DNA of 54,716 nt from Oscillospiraceae bacterium (GCA_015068125.1 SVLD01000011.1:1-54716); one strand, 5' to 3'. Positions 1-9,215 are shown, counted from the first letter of the stretch. Notes: generated from the letters alone by a model not told the origin. Numbers and translations are program-made.

Positions 1-652
1 TCTCGGAAACGGTGGTGACCAGGTCGGCGGTCTCGATGGCACCCTTCATCATGTTCACGGAGTTGTTCATGTCCATGCAGCCACGGTACTCCCAGGGCAG
101 ACCCAGCACATCATCGAAGAAGCTGGCGTTTGCCCAGCCCTGATATTCGATGTTGTGGATGGTGTACATGCACTTGGTTTCCGGGAAGCGGCTGCGGTAC
201 ATAGCCCGCAGGTAGGTGGGAACCATGGCGGTTTGCCAGTCGTTGCACTGGATCACATCGGGGATGAAATCCAGGTGACCCAGACCCTCCAGGCAGGCCT
301 TGGAGAAGAAAGCGTAACGCTCGCTGTCGTCCATGTTGCCGTAGAGGGCACCGCCGCGATGACCGAAGTAGTAGTCGTTGTCCAGGAAGTAGACCTTTAC
401 GCCGTCGGTGCGGCCCTTGAGCGCCATCAGACCTGCATACTGCCGCCGCCAGCCAAGCTGAACCTCGTACTGGGCCATAAGCTCGGTTTCGTAGGCGGGG
501 TTGTCCTTGATTTTCTTATAGTAGGGGAGAATGAGCACCACCTCATTGCCGGGAATCCGGGCAAGGGCAGCGGGGAGAGCTTCCATCACATCGCCCAGAC
601 CGCCGGATTTGGCATAGGGCGCGCCCTCGGAAGCCAGGATGGCTATTTTCAT
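1..652 (-). CDS. glgA: Glycogen (starch) synthase, N-terminal part, cut by window edge
   Basis: The enzyme transfers glucose from ADP-glucose to the growing alpha-1,4-glucan chain in the cytosol. About 217 N-terminal residues are visible; the rest lies beyond base 1. The start MKIAILASEGAPYAKSGG carries the ADP-glucose-binding KSGGLGDV motif (KTGGLADV in most GlgA), followed by the GT5 catalytic region with IQCNDWQT and YTIHNIEYQG. The ATG at 652-650 overlaps the TGA stop of glgD (ATGA), so translation is probably coupled. It is the last visible gene of glgC-glgD-glgA. Identification is firm; completeness cannot be judged. Confidence 0.95.
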   Translation of the reverse strand, partial: MKIAILASEGAPYAKSGGLGDVMEALPAALARIPGNEVVLILPYYKKIKDNPAYETELMAQYEVQLGWRRQYAGLMALKGRTDGVKVYFLDNDYYFGHRGGALYGNMDDSERYAFFSKACLEGLGHLDFIPDVIQCNDWQTAMVPTYLRAMYRSRFPETKCMYTIHNIEYQGWANASFFDDVLGLPWEYRGCMDMNNSVNMMKGAIETADLVTTVSE

Positions 653-1761
653 ACAGATTCTCCTCTTTTGATGATAACGGGATGGTTGGGCGCGCCGTAA
701 AGCTCGGCACCGGGATGCACAGTAACATCCTTGTCCAGAATAACATACTTCAGCTTCGCACCTTCGCCGATGACGGCGTCGTTCATAACCACGCAGTCCT
801 CCACCTGAGCGCCGGCGCATACGGTGACATTCCGGAACAGGACAGAGTTTTTCACGTTGCCCTCGATCATGCAGCCGTCGGCCAGGACGATGTCCTCCAC
901 CTCGCTGGTTTCGCCATAGTAGGTGGGAACCCGGTCACGGACACGGGTGAAGACGGGGTGATTGTAGCCAAATACATCCCGGCGGGTCTTGGAATCGATG
1001 AGAGCCAGGGTGTTGTTGAAGTACTCGGAAACGGACTCGTTGTACAGCACAACGCCGGGGAACTGATAGACATTGATGCTCACTTCGCCCTTCTGCCACA
1101 GACCCAGAACCAGATCGCGGTCCATGTGGAACAGATTCCGGGCGATATGCTCCCGAACCTGGTTGGCCAGCCACTTTTTGGACAGCACGAAAATGTCCAT
1201 GGAGGCCAGGTAATCGGCGGAAGCGGCGTAGTCCACAGCGATATCCGCAACATCGCCCTTCTTGTCCAGCTTCAGCGCCAGATCCAGCTTCTTCTCGCCA
1301 TTGGCGATGCCGGTCTTGGTGACTACGGTGATATCCTTGCCGCTGGCGATATGGGATGCCAGGACATCCTTCATATCGATATTGCACAGGATGGTGGAGC
1401 CGGTCATGATGACATACTCGTCCTCATCGCCATAGGTCAGGAAGTTCATGGCGGAGTAGAGAGATTCCAGCTTGCCGCGATAGCTGTCGGTAGCGGACAT
1501 GGCGTAGGGAGTCAAGAATTCCAGACCGCCCTCTTCCAGCTCCAGACCCCATTCTTCACCGGCACCGATGTGGTTGATCAGGGACTGATAGTGGTGCCGG
1601 GAGATGATGCCGATGTGCCGCACGCCGGCGGCGGTGAGGTTGGACAGAGCAAAGTCCACCTGGCGGTAGCGGCCGCCAAAGGGAACGCTGGCGGTGGTAC
1701 GGTTGTTGGTCAAGGCGTCCAGCGCGCCGTCATTCGCGAAAATAATACCCATTACTTTCAT
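649..1761 (-). CDS. glgD: Glucose-1-phosphate adenylyltransferase-like subunit GlgD
   Basis: GlgD is the second subunit of Firmicutes ADP-glucose pyrophosphorylase; in studied species it is weakly active or inactive alone and modulates GlgC. The protein (370 residues) has an N-terminal nucleotidyltransferase domain in which the usual GlgC start, LAGGQGSRL, is replaced by a degenerate IIFANDGALDALTNNR, while SVPFGGRYRQVDFALSNL is kept. A left-handed beta-helix region follows (roughly residues 270-370). This loss of the glycine-rich loop is typical of GlgD and separates it from GlgC. The start has AAGGAGGG eight bases upstream, 14 bases after the glgC stop. Confidence 0.93.
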   Translation of the reverse strand: MKVMGIIFANDGALDALTNNRTTASVPFGGRYRQVDFALSNLTAAGVRHIGIISRHHYQSLINHIGAGEEWGLELEEGGLEFLTPYAMSATDSYRGKLESLYSAMNFLTYGDEDEYVIMTGSTILCNIDMKDVLASHIASGKDITVVTKTGIANGEKKLDLALKLDKKGDVADIAVDYAASADYLASMDIFVLSKKWLANQVREHIARNLFHMDRDLVLGLWQKGEVSINVYQFPGVVLYNESVSEYFNNTLALIDSKTRRDVFGYNHPVFTRVRDRVPTYYGETSEVEDIVLADGCMIEGNVKNSVLFRNVTVCAGAQVEDCVVMNDAVIGEGAKLKYVILDKDVTVHPGAELYGAPNHPVIIKRGESV

Positions 1762-1775
1762 GTTCCATACCCTCC

Positions 1776-2966
1776 TTACAGCATATCACCGGGCAGCAGC
1801 ACGGTGTTGGCTTCCACAACGGCACCCTTGGAGGTGACGCTGATCTTTTTCTTGTCCTTGGGCTTGAATGCACCGCCGACCACGGCATTGCGGCCTACGC
1901 GGCTGTTTTCGCCCAGAATGGCGTGGCGGACGATGGCGCCGGGCTCGATGACCACGCCGGGCATTACCACGCTGTCTTCCACAACGGCGTTTTCGCCTAC
2001 GGTGCAGCCGATGGAGATGATGCTGTGGCGGACAGAACCATAGACCTCGCTGCCTTCCGCGATGAAGCAGTTAACAACATTGGCGTCCTTGTCGATGTAG
2101 GAAGAGGGCAGGGCGTTGTTACGGGCGTAGATGGTGGCGTTCTTTGTGCCACGGAGGTCGAAAACGGGCTCCTTGCCCAGAACATCCATATTGGCTTCCC
2201 ACAGGGACTGGATGGTACCCACGTCCATCCAATAGCCGTCGAACTCATAGGCCATCAGCTTATGGCCGGCGTTCAGCAGATTGGGGATGATGTTCTTGCC
2301 AAAGTCGTTGGAGGAATTGGGATCCTCCTCGTCGGCGATCAGGAACTCCCGAAGGGTGCTCCAGTTGAAGACGTAGATGCCCATGGAGGCCTTGGTGGAC
2401 TTGGGCTGGGCGGGCTTTTCCTCAAATTCGTACACGGAATTGTCGGGATTGGTGTTCATAATGCCGAAGCGGCTGGCTTCCTCCAGGCTGACATTGCGCA
2501 CGGCGATGGTGCAGGATGCGCCGTTCTTCACATGGTAGTCCACCATGGCGGAGTAGTCCATCTTATAGATATGGTCGCCGCCCAGAACCACAACATATTC
2601 CGGGTCAAAACGCTCGATGAAGTCAATGTTTTGGTAGATGGCGTTGGCAGTGCCCTTGTACCAGCCGCTTTTCTTGTCGTGGCGCTCGTAGGGGGGCAGG
2701 ACCTGGGCGCAGCTGTGGGTCTTGTTCAAGCCCCAGGGCTGGCCGTTGCCGATGTACTCGTTCAGCTCCAGGGGCTGATACTGGGTGAGAATACCCACAG
2801 TGTCGATGCCGGAGTTGACGCAGTTACTCAGGGGGAAGTCGATGATGCGATACTTGCCGCCGAAGGGGACAGCGGGTTTGGCTGTGTTCTCGGTCAGAAC
2901 CTTCAGGCGGCTGCCTTGGCCGCCGGCCAGCAGCATGGCGATACAGCGTTTTTTCTGAAAATACAT
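1776..2966 (-). CDS. glgC: Glucose-1-phosphate adenylyltransferase (ADP-glucose pyrophosphorylase), catalytic subunit
   Basis: GlgC makes ADP-glucose from glucose-1-phosphate and ATP, the committed step of glycogen synthesis. The 396-residue protein has the intact nucleotide loop [25 protein letters not shown] near residue 13 (shown in shortened family form: AGGQGSRL and KPAVPFGG), the motif [14 protein letters not shown], the metal-binding region [13 protein letters not shown], and the substrate motif SMGIYVFN. The C-terminal third has hexapeptide repeats forming a beta-helix. Length matches the family. It is the first gene of a glgC-glgD-glgA operon and has a good AAGGAG site. The upstream 100 bases are very AT-rich, but no confident promoter could be assigned. 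Confidence 0.95.
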   Translation of the reverse strand: MYFQKKRCIAMLLAGGQGSRLKVLTENTAKPAVPFGGKYRIIDFPLSNCVNSGIDTVGILTQYQPLELNEYIGNGQPWGLNKTHSCAQVLPPYERHDKKSGWYKGTANAIYQNIDFIERFDPEYVVVLGGDHIYKMDYSAMVDYHVKNGASCTIAVRNVSLEEASRFGIMNTNPDNSVYEFEEKPAQPKSTKASMGIYVFNWSTLREFLIADEEDPNSSNDFGKNIIPNLLNAGHKLMAYEFDGYWMDVGTIQSLWEANMDVLGKEPVFDLRGTKNATIYARNNALPSSYIDKDANVVNCFIAEGSEVYGSVRHSIISIGCTVGENAVVEDSVVMPGVVIEPGAIVRHAILGENSRVGRNAVVGGAFKPKDKKKISVTSKGAVVEANTVLLPGDML

Positions 2967-3258
2967 ATTGACATCTCCTTATGGTGATTTTCCTTTTGGG
3001 CATTTTATGACTAATATAATTCCATATATAACATATCACACTTTTGACGATTAAGAAAGAGAAAAAATGGCTAAAATATTGGATAACTTTCTGGCATTTT
3101 ACACAATAATTCCCAGCCTCGCCAGGGAACGCATGGATAATACGACAATTTACATCCAAAAAATGACCAGGCGCAGAAGAAAAATTTCCACATGATTGAC
3201 ATTTGGTAGTCCTTGGGTGTAAGATTACGGCAGCATTCAGAAAAAAGGAGGCGTAACC
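2967..3258. other. Divergent intergenic region between glgC and the mgtE leader
   Basis: The first 100 bases are AT-rich and should hold the glgC promoter on the minus strand. The right part holds a plus-strand promoter at 3196-3225. I see no gene, tRNA or repeat here. Confidence 0.6.
3196..3225 (+). promoter_or_regulatory. Sigma-A type promoter for the mgtE transcript
   Basis: A perfect -35 box TTGACA (3196-3201) and a -10 box TAAGAT (3220-3225) are separated by 18 bases. Transcription would start near 3232 and give a leader of about 145 bases before mgtE. Confidence 0.65.
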
Positions 3259-3324
3259 ATGGAATCCGGCACAAGCGGCAGTATACCCGGTCGAAGTAGG
3301 CAGCGGGCCATGGCGCGCCCGTAA
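3259..3324 (+). CDS. Possible 21-residue leader peptide upstream of mgtE
   Basis: An ATG preceded by a strong AAAGGAGG site opens a 21-codon frame (MESGTSGSIPG, then an Arg-rich RSRQRAMARP end) that stops 53 bases before mgtE. It lies wholly inside the predicted leader of the mgtE mRNA. Its end overlaps a possible hairpin (CGGGC at 3304-3308 with GCCCG at 3317-3321). The only known parallels are short leader ORFs of Mg2+ transporter genes such as mgtL of enterobacteria, which is Pro/Arg-rich; no sequence homology is claimed. The region could instead be a structured RNA element whose ORF is accidental. I could not match it to the M-box (Mg2+) riboswitch. Confidence 0.4.
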   Translation: MESGTSGSIPGRSRQRAMARP

Positions 3325-3377
3325 TGTGACCAGGTGTATTAGCCTTCCGCAATCACTGCAAAAGGAGGAGATACACA

Positions 3378-4754
3378 ATGATGGAACGATTTGAAATCGT
3401 TGAAAAAGCCCTCGTCAAAATGCTCGACGAGAAAAAATATGCCGCGCTGCGGGATATTTTGATGGTGATGAACCCCAGCGATATTGCTGAGCTTTTTGGC
3501 CAGGTGCCGGAAAAAAGCATACCGCTGCTGTTTCGGCTGCTGCCCAAGGAGCAGGCGGCGGATACCTTTGTAGAGATGGATACCGACGCTCAGGAATTGC
3601 TGATCCGCAGTTTTTCCGACAATGAGCTGAAGGAAATCGTGGACGAATTATATGTGGATGACGCGGCAGACCTGGTAGAGGAGATGCCCGCCAATGTGGT
3701 AAAGCGAATTTTAAAGCAGGCAACCCCGGAAATGCGCCGATCCATCAACCAGATCCTGCGGTATCCCGAAAATTCCGCGGGCAGCTGGATGACTACGGAA
3801 TATGTGTCCCTGCGACCCAACATGACGGTGGAGGAAGCCATTCTGCGGATCCGCCGGCAGGGTGTGGATAAGGAGACGATCTACACCTGCTATGTCACCA
3901 GGCACAGGGTGCTGATCGGTATCGTCACGGTTAAGGAACTGCTGCTGGCAGAAAATGATGAAACCTTAATCGAAGATATTATGTCAACCAATCTGATCTC
4001 CGTCAACACCCACACCGATCAGGAGGAAGTGGCACGGATGTTCAGCCACTATAATTTCCTGGCGCTGCCGGTGGTGGACGGCGAAAACCGGATGGTGGGT
4101 ATCGTCACCTTTGACGACGCCATGGATGTGATGGAAGAAGAAGCCACCGAGGATATGGAGCTGATGGGCGGTATTACCCCCTCGGAAAAATCCTATCTGA
4201 AAAGCGGCGCCTTTGATCTGTTCAAGAACCGCATTCCCTGGCTGATGCTGCTGATGGTGTCAGCCACCTTTACGGGACTGATTATCACAGCCTTTGAGGG
4301 TGCTTTGGCAGCCCAGGTGGCGCTGACGGCCTTTATCCCCATGCTCATGGGTACCGGCGGTAACTCCGGCTCCCAGTCCTCGGTCACGGTGATCCGCGCC
4401 CTGAGCCTGGATGAGCTGAAATTCTCGGATGTAGGCAGGGTGCTGTGGAAAGAGCTGCGTACCGCGCTGCTTTGCGGTATTGCCCTGGCGGCGGTGTGCT
4501 TTGCCAAGATCTGGCTGGTGGATCGGCTGCTGTTTGGCAACACGGATATTACCCTGACGGTGGATCTGGTTGTGTGCCTGGCGCTGTGCGTCACGGTGGT
4601 GGCGGCGAAGGTGGTGGGCTGTCTGCTGCCCATTGGCGCCAAGGCGATTAAGCTGGATCCAGCAGTGATGGCAAGCCCCTTTATTTCCACCATTGTGGAT
4701 GCGCTGTCCCTGCTGGTTTACTTCCTCTTCGCGAAAATGATCCTGAAAGTGTAA
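3378..4754 (+). CDS. mgtE: Magnesium channel/transporter MgtE
   Basis: MgtE is a Mg2+-gated Mg2+ channel of the inner membrane. The 458-residue protein shows the full family layout: a cytosolic N domain of MgtE repeats (about residues 10-130, with DPSDIAELF-like helices), a pair of CBS domains (about 135-260) that sense Mg2+, a connecting helix, and five transmembrane segments (about 285-458). The pore signature GTGGNSGSQSS is present near residue 320. Two ATG codons lie in tandem at 3378 and 3381; the site AAAGGAGGAG is suitably spaced for either. A terminator follows directly. The leader ORF upstream may control expression. Confidence 0.95.
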   Translation: MMERFEIVEKALVKMLDEKKYAALRDILMVMNPSDIAELFGQVPEKSIPLLFRLLPKEQAADTFVEMDTDAQELLIRSFSDNELKEIVDELYVDDAADLVEEMPANVVKRILKQATPEMRRSINQILRYPENSAGSWMTTEYVSLRPNMTVEEAILRIRRQGVDKETIYTCYVTRHRVLIGIVTVKELLLAENDETLIEDIMSTNLISVNTHTDQEEVARMFSHYNFLALPVVDGENRMVGIVTFDDAMDVMEEEATEDMELMGGITPSEKSYLKSGAFDLFKNRIPWLMLLMVSATFTGLIITAFEGALAAQVALTAFIPMLMGTGGNSGSQSSVTVIRALSLDELKFSDVGRVLWKELRTALLCGIALAAVCFAKIWLVDRLLFGNTDITLTVDLVVCLALCVTVVAAKVVGCLLPIGAKAIKLDPAVMASPFISTIVDALSLLVYFLFAKMILKV

Positions 4755-4758
4755 AGAG

Positions 4759-4784
4759 AAGCCCTCCCGTCTGGGAGGGCTTTT
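4759..4784 (+). terminator. Rho-independent terminator after mgtE
   Basis: GCCCTCCC (4761-4768) pairs with GGGAGGGC (4773-4780) around a 4-base loop and is followed by TTTT. Confidence 0.8.
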
Positions 4785-4789
4785 GCGCT

Positions 4790-5035
4790 GTTATTCTGAG
4801 CGAGGGTGTGCTTGGGACGACAAGAATTGGAGAAAAGGCTTCTCATTGAGGAGAAGCTGTCACCGCAGGTGACTGATGTGGTGTAGGTTTCGGAGTAACC
4901 GTGCAGTATGAATTGTCGCTTCGCGACGCCACCACATCCGACCTCGCTTGGCTCGGCCACCTTCTCCTCAAGGAGAAGGCTTTTTGCGGACGAGCAATGC
5001 TCGCCCCCACATCCGCTATCATAAGAAGGCGTAGG
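4790..5035. repeat. Composite of intergenic hairpin repeats
   Basis: The stretch between mgtE and the acyltransferase gene holds no gene but several nested palindromes: TTCTCATTGAGGAGAA, GTCACCGCAGGTGAC, CTTCTCCTCAAGGAGAAG, and GACGAGCAATGCTCG followed by CCCCCAC. GATGTGGTG (about 4875) is inverted as CACCACATC (about 4933). The same building blocks recur between many other genes in this window, so these are dispersed elements rather than local regulatory sites. Confidence 0.7.
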
Positions 5036-5049
5036 GACACCCGTTATGA

Positions 5050-6339
5050 TTATTCCGTTGTTACAGGCACTCTTTTGCGAGCCTTTTTCATTTTGTAAAG
5101 CTCTTCGGTGGCCAGGCGGGCTTTGGTTACCGATACATCGGCCTTGGGGAAGCAGAAATAGGAAAATTCATTGTTGCCGATGCCGATGACATCGCCGATC
5201 TCGTACCAGTAGTAGTCCGAGTACAAGGTATGGGATGCCACAGCGTTCTGCCGGTAGTCCAGTTTGCCGTCGGCGCTGGTCAGGTGGAAGCCGTTTTGGT
5301 CATGGACCAGCCGGCCGGAGCCGATCATGTACACGCAATCCAGGTTGACCTGCACCGCGATCTCCACCTCTGCGTCCAGATGGTAGGTGTCCTCCTCCAG
5401 TTCCTTGCGGACACATCCCCGCTGCCAGGTGTACCAGTCCGGGATGTGGGGGTACTCCGTTTCTCCGGAGGTGGCGGCTAACTGGCCGTATTCGTCCATC
5501 TCCCACTGCTTGCCGCAGGCATGGCAGGTCAGGTGGATGCCCTGACCCTCCATTTGGTCTTCTACACCGCAGTGAGGGCACTTGTACAGAATCCGGTGCA
5601 GGCCGTCTGCCCGGAAGGGTACATCGATGGACACCTTATTGTCCCGCTGCCAGGCGAAATTGTCGAAAGAAAAGGCTTCGTCCAGCAAAGCGTCCAGCTC
5701 CGCCACGGTCTTTTCCTTGATCTCCTGGGCGGTGGCCAGGCACTTGACATGGGCGCTGACCTTCACATCCCGGATCTGGAGCATGTTGTAAAGGGGATCC
5801 CGGGCAAAGGCGCCCTGGGTGATGACCGTTACCACCGGCACACCCAGCCGCTTCATCAGCACGCCCAGCTTCCGGGGCAGGGCGGTGGTGCGGCCATCAA
5901 AGGAATAGCCTGCTTCGGGGTACATCAGCACGCTGGTCTTGTTCTTCTTGAGCATGTATTCCAGGTCCTGGATCAGGTTCATATCTGCTACATATTTGTG
6001 GGTGGGCGTGCAGCCCAGGAAGCGCATGAGCTTTCCCAGAATGCCGGACATGGCATCCACAGAAGTGACGATGCCGAATCGCCGGGGATAGAAAATGCCG
6101 TAGGCCAGCTTCATATCCGTGAAGCTGGAGTGGTTCATCAGGATCAGGCAGGGTTGCTTTTTGCCCACCAGTTCCATCCGCTCGGTGGTGTAGGAAAATT
6201 GGATCTTTCGCAGGGTGGGCGCAGAAAGAATTCGCACAACGGCGGCAAGAAAACGGCTGGGCTTCAAGGGCTTTTTATGCTGGAGCCGGGGTGCCTTCAG
6301 CACCTGGTCATAGGGCAGGGCTAGGGTTTTGATTTTCAT
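5050..6339 (-). CDS. 1-acylglycerol-3-phosphate acyltransferase-like protein with zinc ribbon
   Basis: The N-terminal half (about residues 45-230) is an LPLAT/PlsC-type acyltransferase domain: NHSSFTD gives the catalytic H-x4-D motif, and PEAGYSFDG replaces the usual PEGTRS motif. These enzymes move an acyl chain to lysophosphatidic acid or a related lipid at the membrane. The C-terminal half is unusual: a zinc ribbon (CPHCG about residue 264, CHACG about residue 284) followed by about 130 residues of beta-rich sequence with no motif I recognise. PlsC itself is only about 240 residues, so this is a fusion. The gene stands alone. The acyl acceptor is unknown. Confidence 0.75.
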   Translation of the reverse strand: MKIKTLALPYDQVLKAPRLQHKKPLKPSRFLAAVVRILSAPTLRKIQFSYTTERMELVGKKQPCLILMNHSSFTDMKLAYGIFYPRRFGIVTSVDAMSGILGKLMRFLGCTPTHKYVADMNLIQDLEYMLKKNKTSVLMYPEAGYSFDGRTTALPRKLGVLMKRLGVPVVTVITQGAFARDPLYNMLQIRDVKVSAHVKCLATAQEIKEKTVAELDALLDEAFSFDNFAWQRDNKVSIDVPFRADGLHRILYKCPHCGVEDQMEGQGIHLTCHACGKQWEMDEYGQLAATSGETEYPHIPDWYTWQRGCVRKELEEDTYHLDAEVEIAVQVNLDCVYMIGSGRLVHDQNGFHLTSADGKLDYRQNAVASHTLYSDYYWYEIGDVIGIGNNEFSYFCFPKADVSVTKARLATEELYKMKKARKRVPVTTE

Positions 6340-6463
6340 GCTGTCACATCCTGTCGTTTTTTATTTTTTATAGTGTAACACAGGATGAACAAAAAAACAA
6401 CACAGTTTACTTTTTCTTCAGTGACTGCTATAATAACAGAAAATTTTCACCCGAGGCGATACC

Positions 6464-7249
6464 ATGAAAATCATCGACATCCACACCCATATTTACCCCC
6501 CGGAGGTGGCGCAGAAAGCCACAGACAGCATCCGGGATTTTTACCAGATCCACACAGGCCACATGGACGGAACGGTTTCCATGCTCCTGGAGCGCTGCCA
6601 AAAGGCCGGCATCAGCAGGCAGGTGGTTTTGCCTGTGGCCATCACCCCTGATCGGGTGCAAAAGATCAACAATTTCATTCATCATCAGGCGGAAGAAAAC
6701 CCCAGCTTCATCCCCTTTGGCACGGTTCACGCCGGCATGGAGGATATCGCCGGGGAAACGGAGCGGCTGCTTTCCCTGGGCATGAAGGGTATCAAGCTTC
6801 ATCCCGATTGCTCCCGTTTTGCCATCGATGATCCCCGGCTGTTTCCCATGTACGAATCCATCCGGGGCAAGATTCCGGTGCTGCTGCACATGGGCGATCA
6901 GCGCTACGGATATTCCCATCCGGCGCTGCTGCGGAAAATTCTGGAGCTGTTTCCCGGCCTGGAGGCCATCGCTGCCCACTTTGGCGGCTATTCCATGTAC
7001 GAAACCGCCTGCACAGAGCTGAAGGATACGGACTGCGTGATGGATATTTCCAGCTCGCTGATGTTTATGGGATCCGGTGTTGCGGAGCATTACATCAATC
7101 TCTACGGCGCCGAGCGCCTGGCCTACGGCACGGATTATCCCCTGTGGGATCCGGTGGAGGAAGTGCAGCGTTTTCTGTCGCTGGATCTGACGGCAGAGCA
7201 GTTTGAACAGATCGCCCACAAAACCGCCCAGCGGCTGTTTGGGTTATAA
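6464..7249 (+). CDS. Amidohydrolase-family metal-dependent hydrolase
   Basis: A TIM-barrel hydrolase or decarboxylase of the amidohydrolase-2 family (261 residues, a little shorter than usual). Visible metal ligands are the DIHTH motif (residues 5-9), KLHP near 110, HMGD near 143, AAHFGG near 170 and the catalytic Asp in YGTDYPLWDP near 224. Substrates in this family are very varied, so no specific reaction is assigned. The start is an ATG 14 bases after a TGATTCC-poor AT-rich region; CGAGGCG is the only site resembling a ribosome binding site. It is a single-gene unit divergent from the acyltransferase gene. Confidence 0.8.
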   Translation: MKIIDIHTHIYPPEVAQKATDSIRDFYQIHTGHMDGTVSMLLERCQKAGISRQVVLPVAITPDRVQKINNFIHHQAEENPSFIPFGTVHAGMEDIAGETERLLSLGMKGIKLHPDCSRFAIDDPRLFPMYESIRGKIPVLLHMGDQRYGYSHPALLRKILELFPGLEAIAAHFGGYSMYETACTELKDTDCVMDISSSLMFMGSGVAEHYINLYGAERLAYGTDYPLWDPVEEVQRFLSLDLTAEQFEQIAHKTAQRLFGL

Positions 7250-7250
7250 G

Positions 7251-7312
7251 TAGGGGGCGGGTTCCCCACCCCACGGGAGGCGAAACGCCTCCCCTACGGG
7301 CTCGCAATGACA
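7251..7312. repeat. Short palindromic repeat, class A, with adjoining class C end
   Basis: Two palindromes stand side by side: GGGGGCGGGTTCCCCACCCC and GGGAGGCGAAACGCCTCCCC, the second followed by the conserved TACGG edge and a GCTCGCAATGACA end. The same flanks occur at 31696-31792 and 51526-51596 around different palindrome cores. Confidence 0.65.
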
Positions 7313-7330
7313 GATAATTGGATAATGAAG

Positions 7331-7358
7331 ATCGCCGGCACGAAAAGTGCCGGCGATT
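7331..7358. terminator. Terminator hairpin between convergent genes
   Basis: ATCGCCGGCAC and GTGCCGGCGAT form an 11-bp stem with a GAAAA loop between the amidohydrolase and radical SAM genes, which converge here. The U-tract is weak on both strands. Confidence 0.6.
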
Positions 7359-7362
7359 TATG

Positions 7363-9117
7363 TTACTCCATATTCAGGAGCTTCAGGCTCTTTTTGCCGT
7401 TGATTCTTTCCAGGAGAATCTCGGTCTTGCCGTTGGAATACTGCTCGATGGGCAGCTTCAGTTTGAAGTCTACATAGCTGAAGCCATAGGTTTCCCGGAG
7501 GGAAATATCCTCGTCGGAACGGTAGACCCGGTAGGTATCGTCTTCAAACCGCAGAAGCTCCTTGATCTTGGAAATGTAGGGCAGGTCAAAGCTGTCCAGA
7601 ATATTGTGCAGCATTTCCAGAGGGTGGTTATTGACCTTATCCATGATGTGGGCCATATCCTGCTCCAGAATATGCCGGTTGCACCGGACAAAATCCCGGT
7701 AGAATTTCAGGTTGTCCCCATGATACAGCTGCCGCAGATACCGGGCGAATTTGGGATATGCATGGTACACAAGCATCAGCTGGTAGGCAAAGTGATATTC
7801 ATCCCGCACCGGGGTGTGCAGGTGGTAGTAGAAGGGGAAAATAGACTTATTCTCCCGGATCATAGGCAGCTCCTCTTCGTAGCCTGCCATGCCACGGAAC
7901 AAGCCCTTTACTTCAGGATCCAGCACCAGCTGGTCAAAATATTGCTCTGTCATGGGCGTTGTGGGGTTGAAGCGGCAGTAGGCCATGCTCAGGTACTGCA
8001 CGCCCATGTCAGACACGTCAAACAGAAGCTGCAGGGTTTGGTTTAGATCCTCCTCGGTTTCCTCCGGGAAGCCGTACATGAAGAACAAACCCACCTCAAT
8101 GCCGTTTTTCAGCAGGAAGGAAGCAATGCTGCGAACCTTGGAAAGATCCAGATTCTTTTTGACTTCTTTCTGCATCCGCTCAGAGCCCGTTTCTACGCCA
8201 AATTCGATCTGGCGCATACCGGCCTGCTTCATTTTCAGCAACAGCTCCTCGGAAACGCAGTCGATTCGGGAGGTGCACTTCCAGGTGATATCCAGCTTCT
8301 TTTCCAGAATGTAATCGCAGACCTTTTCCACCAGCTTATTATTGACGGTGAAGGCATCGTGGGAGAACATGAAGTGGCGGATGCCGAATTTCTCCTGATA
8401 ATACTGAATCTCCTCCACGATCCGTTCCGGGGATTTCAGCCGGTACATCCGGTTCCAGAATCGGCTGGTGCAGCAGAAAGTACAACGGAAGGGACAGCCA
8501 CGACCCACATCGATGGGCATGGAATAGCGCTTGGACTGCCGCTGCGCAGGGGTTTCGTCGAATACGGGCAGCAGCCGGTCGTCCCAGTAGGGCAACGTGT
8601 CCAGATCGCAGCGGGGGATGGGCAGACCGCCGGTGGTTACCTTACCGTTTTCCCGGTAATACAGTCCGGGAATTTGGGAAAGATCGGGGTTTTCCTGCCG
8701 AAAAATGGCATCGAAGAAAGGCACGACGGTATTTTCACCCTCGCCGGCGCAGACATAATCCACGAAAGGCATGGCCTGCAGAGTATCCTCCGCGGTGGCG
8801 GAGGCCTGAGGGCCGCCCATGACGGTGATAATGGCAGGGTTCTGCTTTTTCACCTCGGCGGCAATTCGGAGCTGAATGTGATAGTAGGGCCAAAGGGTAT
8901 AGAAAGACACGCACCGGGGAGCCATGGCCAGGATTTTCCCGGTGATTTCTTCTATGAAATTCCGGTAGTTGCTGGTCTTGGCGCTTATTTCCGCAAAACG
9001 CAGGATCTGCACCTGAAAGCCGGCTTCCAGAAGCTTGGTAGCCAGCAGCAGCGTGCCGTTGGTCTCCTGCTTCAGCTCCAGCTTCAGGGCGGTATTGATA
9101 AATAAAATGTCCGTCAT
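7363..9117 (-). CDS. B12-binding domain radical SAM protein
   Basis: The 584-residue protein has an N-terminal cobalamin-binding-like Rossmann domain (about 1-150, with VMGGPQAS and CAGEGE), then a radical SAM core with the cluster motif CPFRCTFC (Cys 208, 212, 215) and a C-terminal region of about 200 residues. This architecture is that of class B radical SAM enzymes, which methylate unreactive carbons or remodel rings; BchE and P-methylases are relatives. Substrate is unknown. I chose the ATG at 9117 because it has AGGAGG ten bases upstream; a farther ATG at 9156 has no such site. It stands alone, so context does not help. Confidence 0.8.
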   Translation of the reverse strand: MTDILFINTALKLELKQETNGTLLLATKLLEAGFQVQILRFAEISAKTSNYRNFIEEITGKILAMAPRCVSFYTLWPYYHIQLRIAAEVKKQNPAIITVMGGPQASATAEDTLQAMPFVDYVCAGEGENTVVPFFDAIFRQENPDLSQIPGLYYRENGKVTTGGLPIPRCDLDTLPYWDDRLLPVFDETPAQRQSKRYSMPIDVGRGCPFRCTFCCTSRFWNRMYRLKSPERIVEEIQYYQEKFGIRHFMFSHDAFTVNNKLVEKVCDYILEKKLDITWKCTSRIDCVSEELLLKMKQAGMRQIEFGVETGSERMQKEVKKNLDLSKVRSIASFLLKNGIEVGLFFMYGFPEETEEDLNQTLQLLFDVSDMGVQYLSMAYCRFNPTTPMTEQYFDQLVLDPEVKGLFRGMAGYEEELPMIRENKSIFPFYYHLHTPVRDEYHFAYQLMLVYHAYPKFARYLRQLYHGDNLKFYRDFVRCNRHILEQDMAHIMDKVNNHPLEMLHNILDSFDLPYISKIKELLRFEDDTYRVYRSDEDISLRETYGFSYVDFKLKLPIEQYSNGKTEILLERINGKKSLKLLNME

Positions 9118-9215
9118 TTGGGAGTGTCCTCCTGGGTATGTACTGTCTTTGATCATAGAATATCACGATTTTCGGGAGATTTCAACCGGGAATGTAGAGA
9201 GTACGATTCGCTTTT

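Noticed and set aside
3226..3377. M-box (Mg2+) or other known riboswitch before mgtE
   Set aside because: I looked for the conserved M-box segments and found none in order; a covariance search would be decisive.
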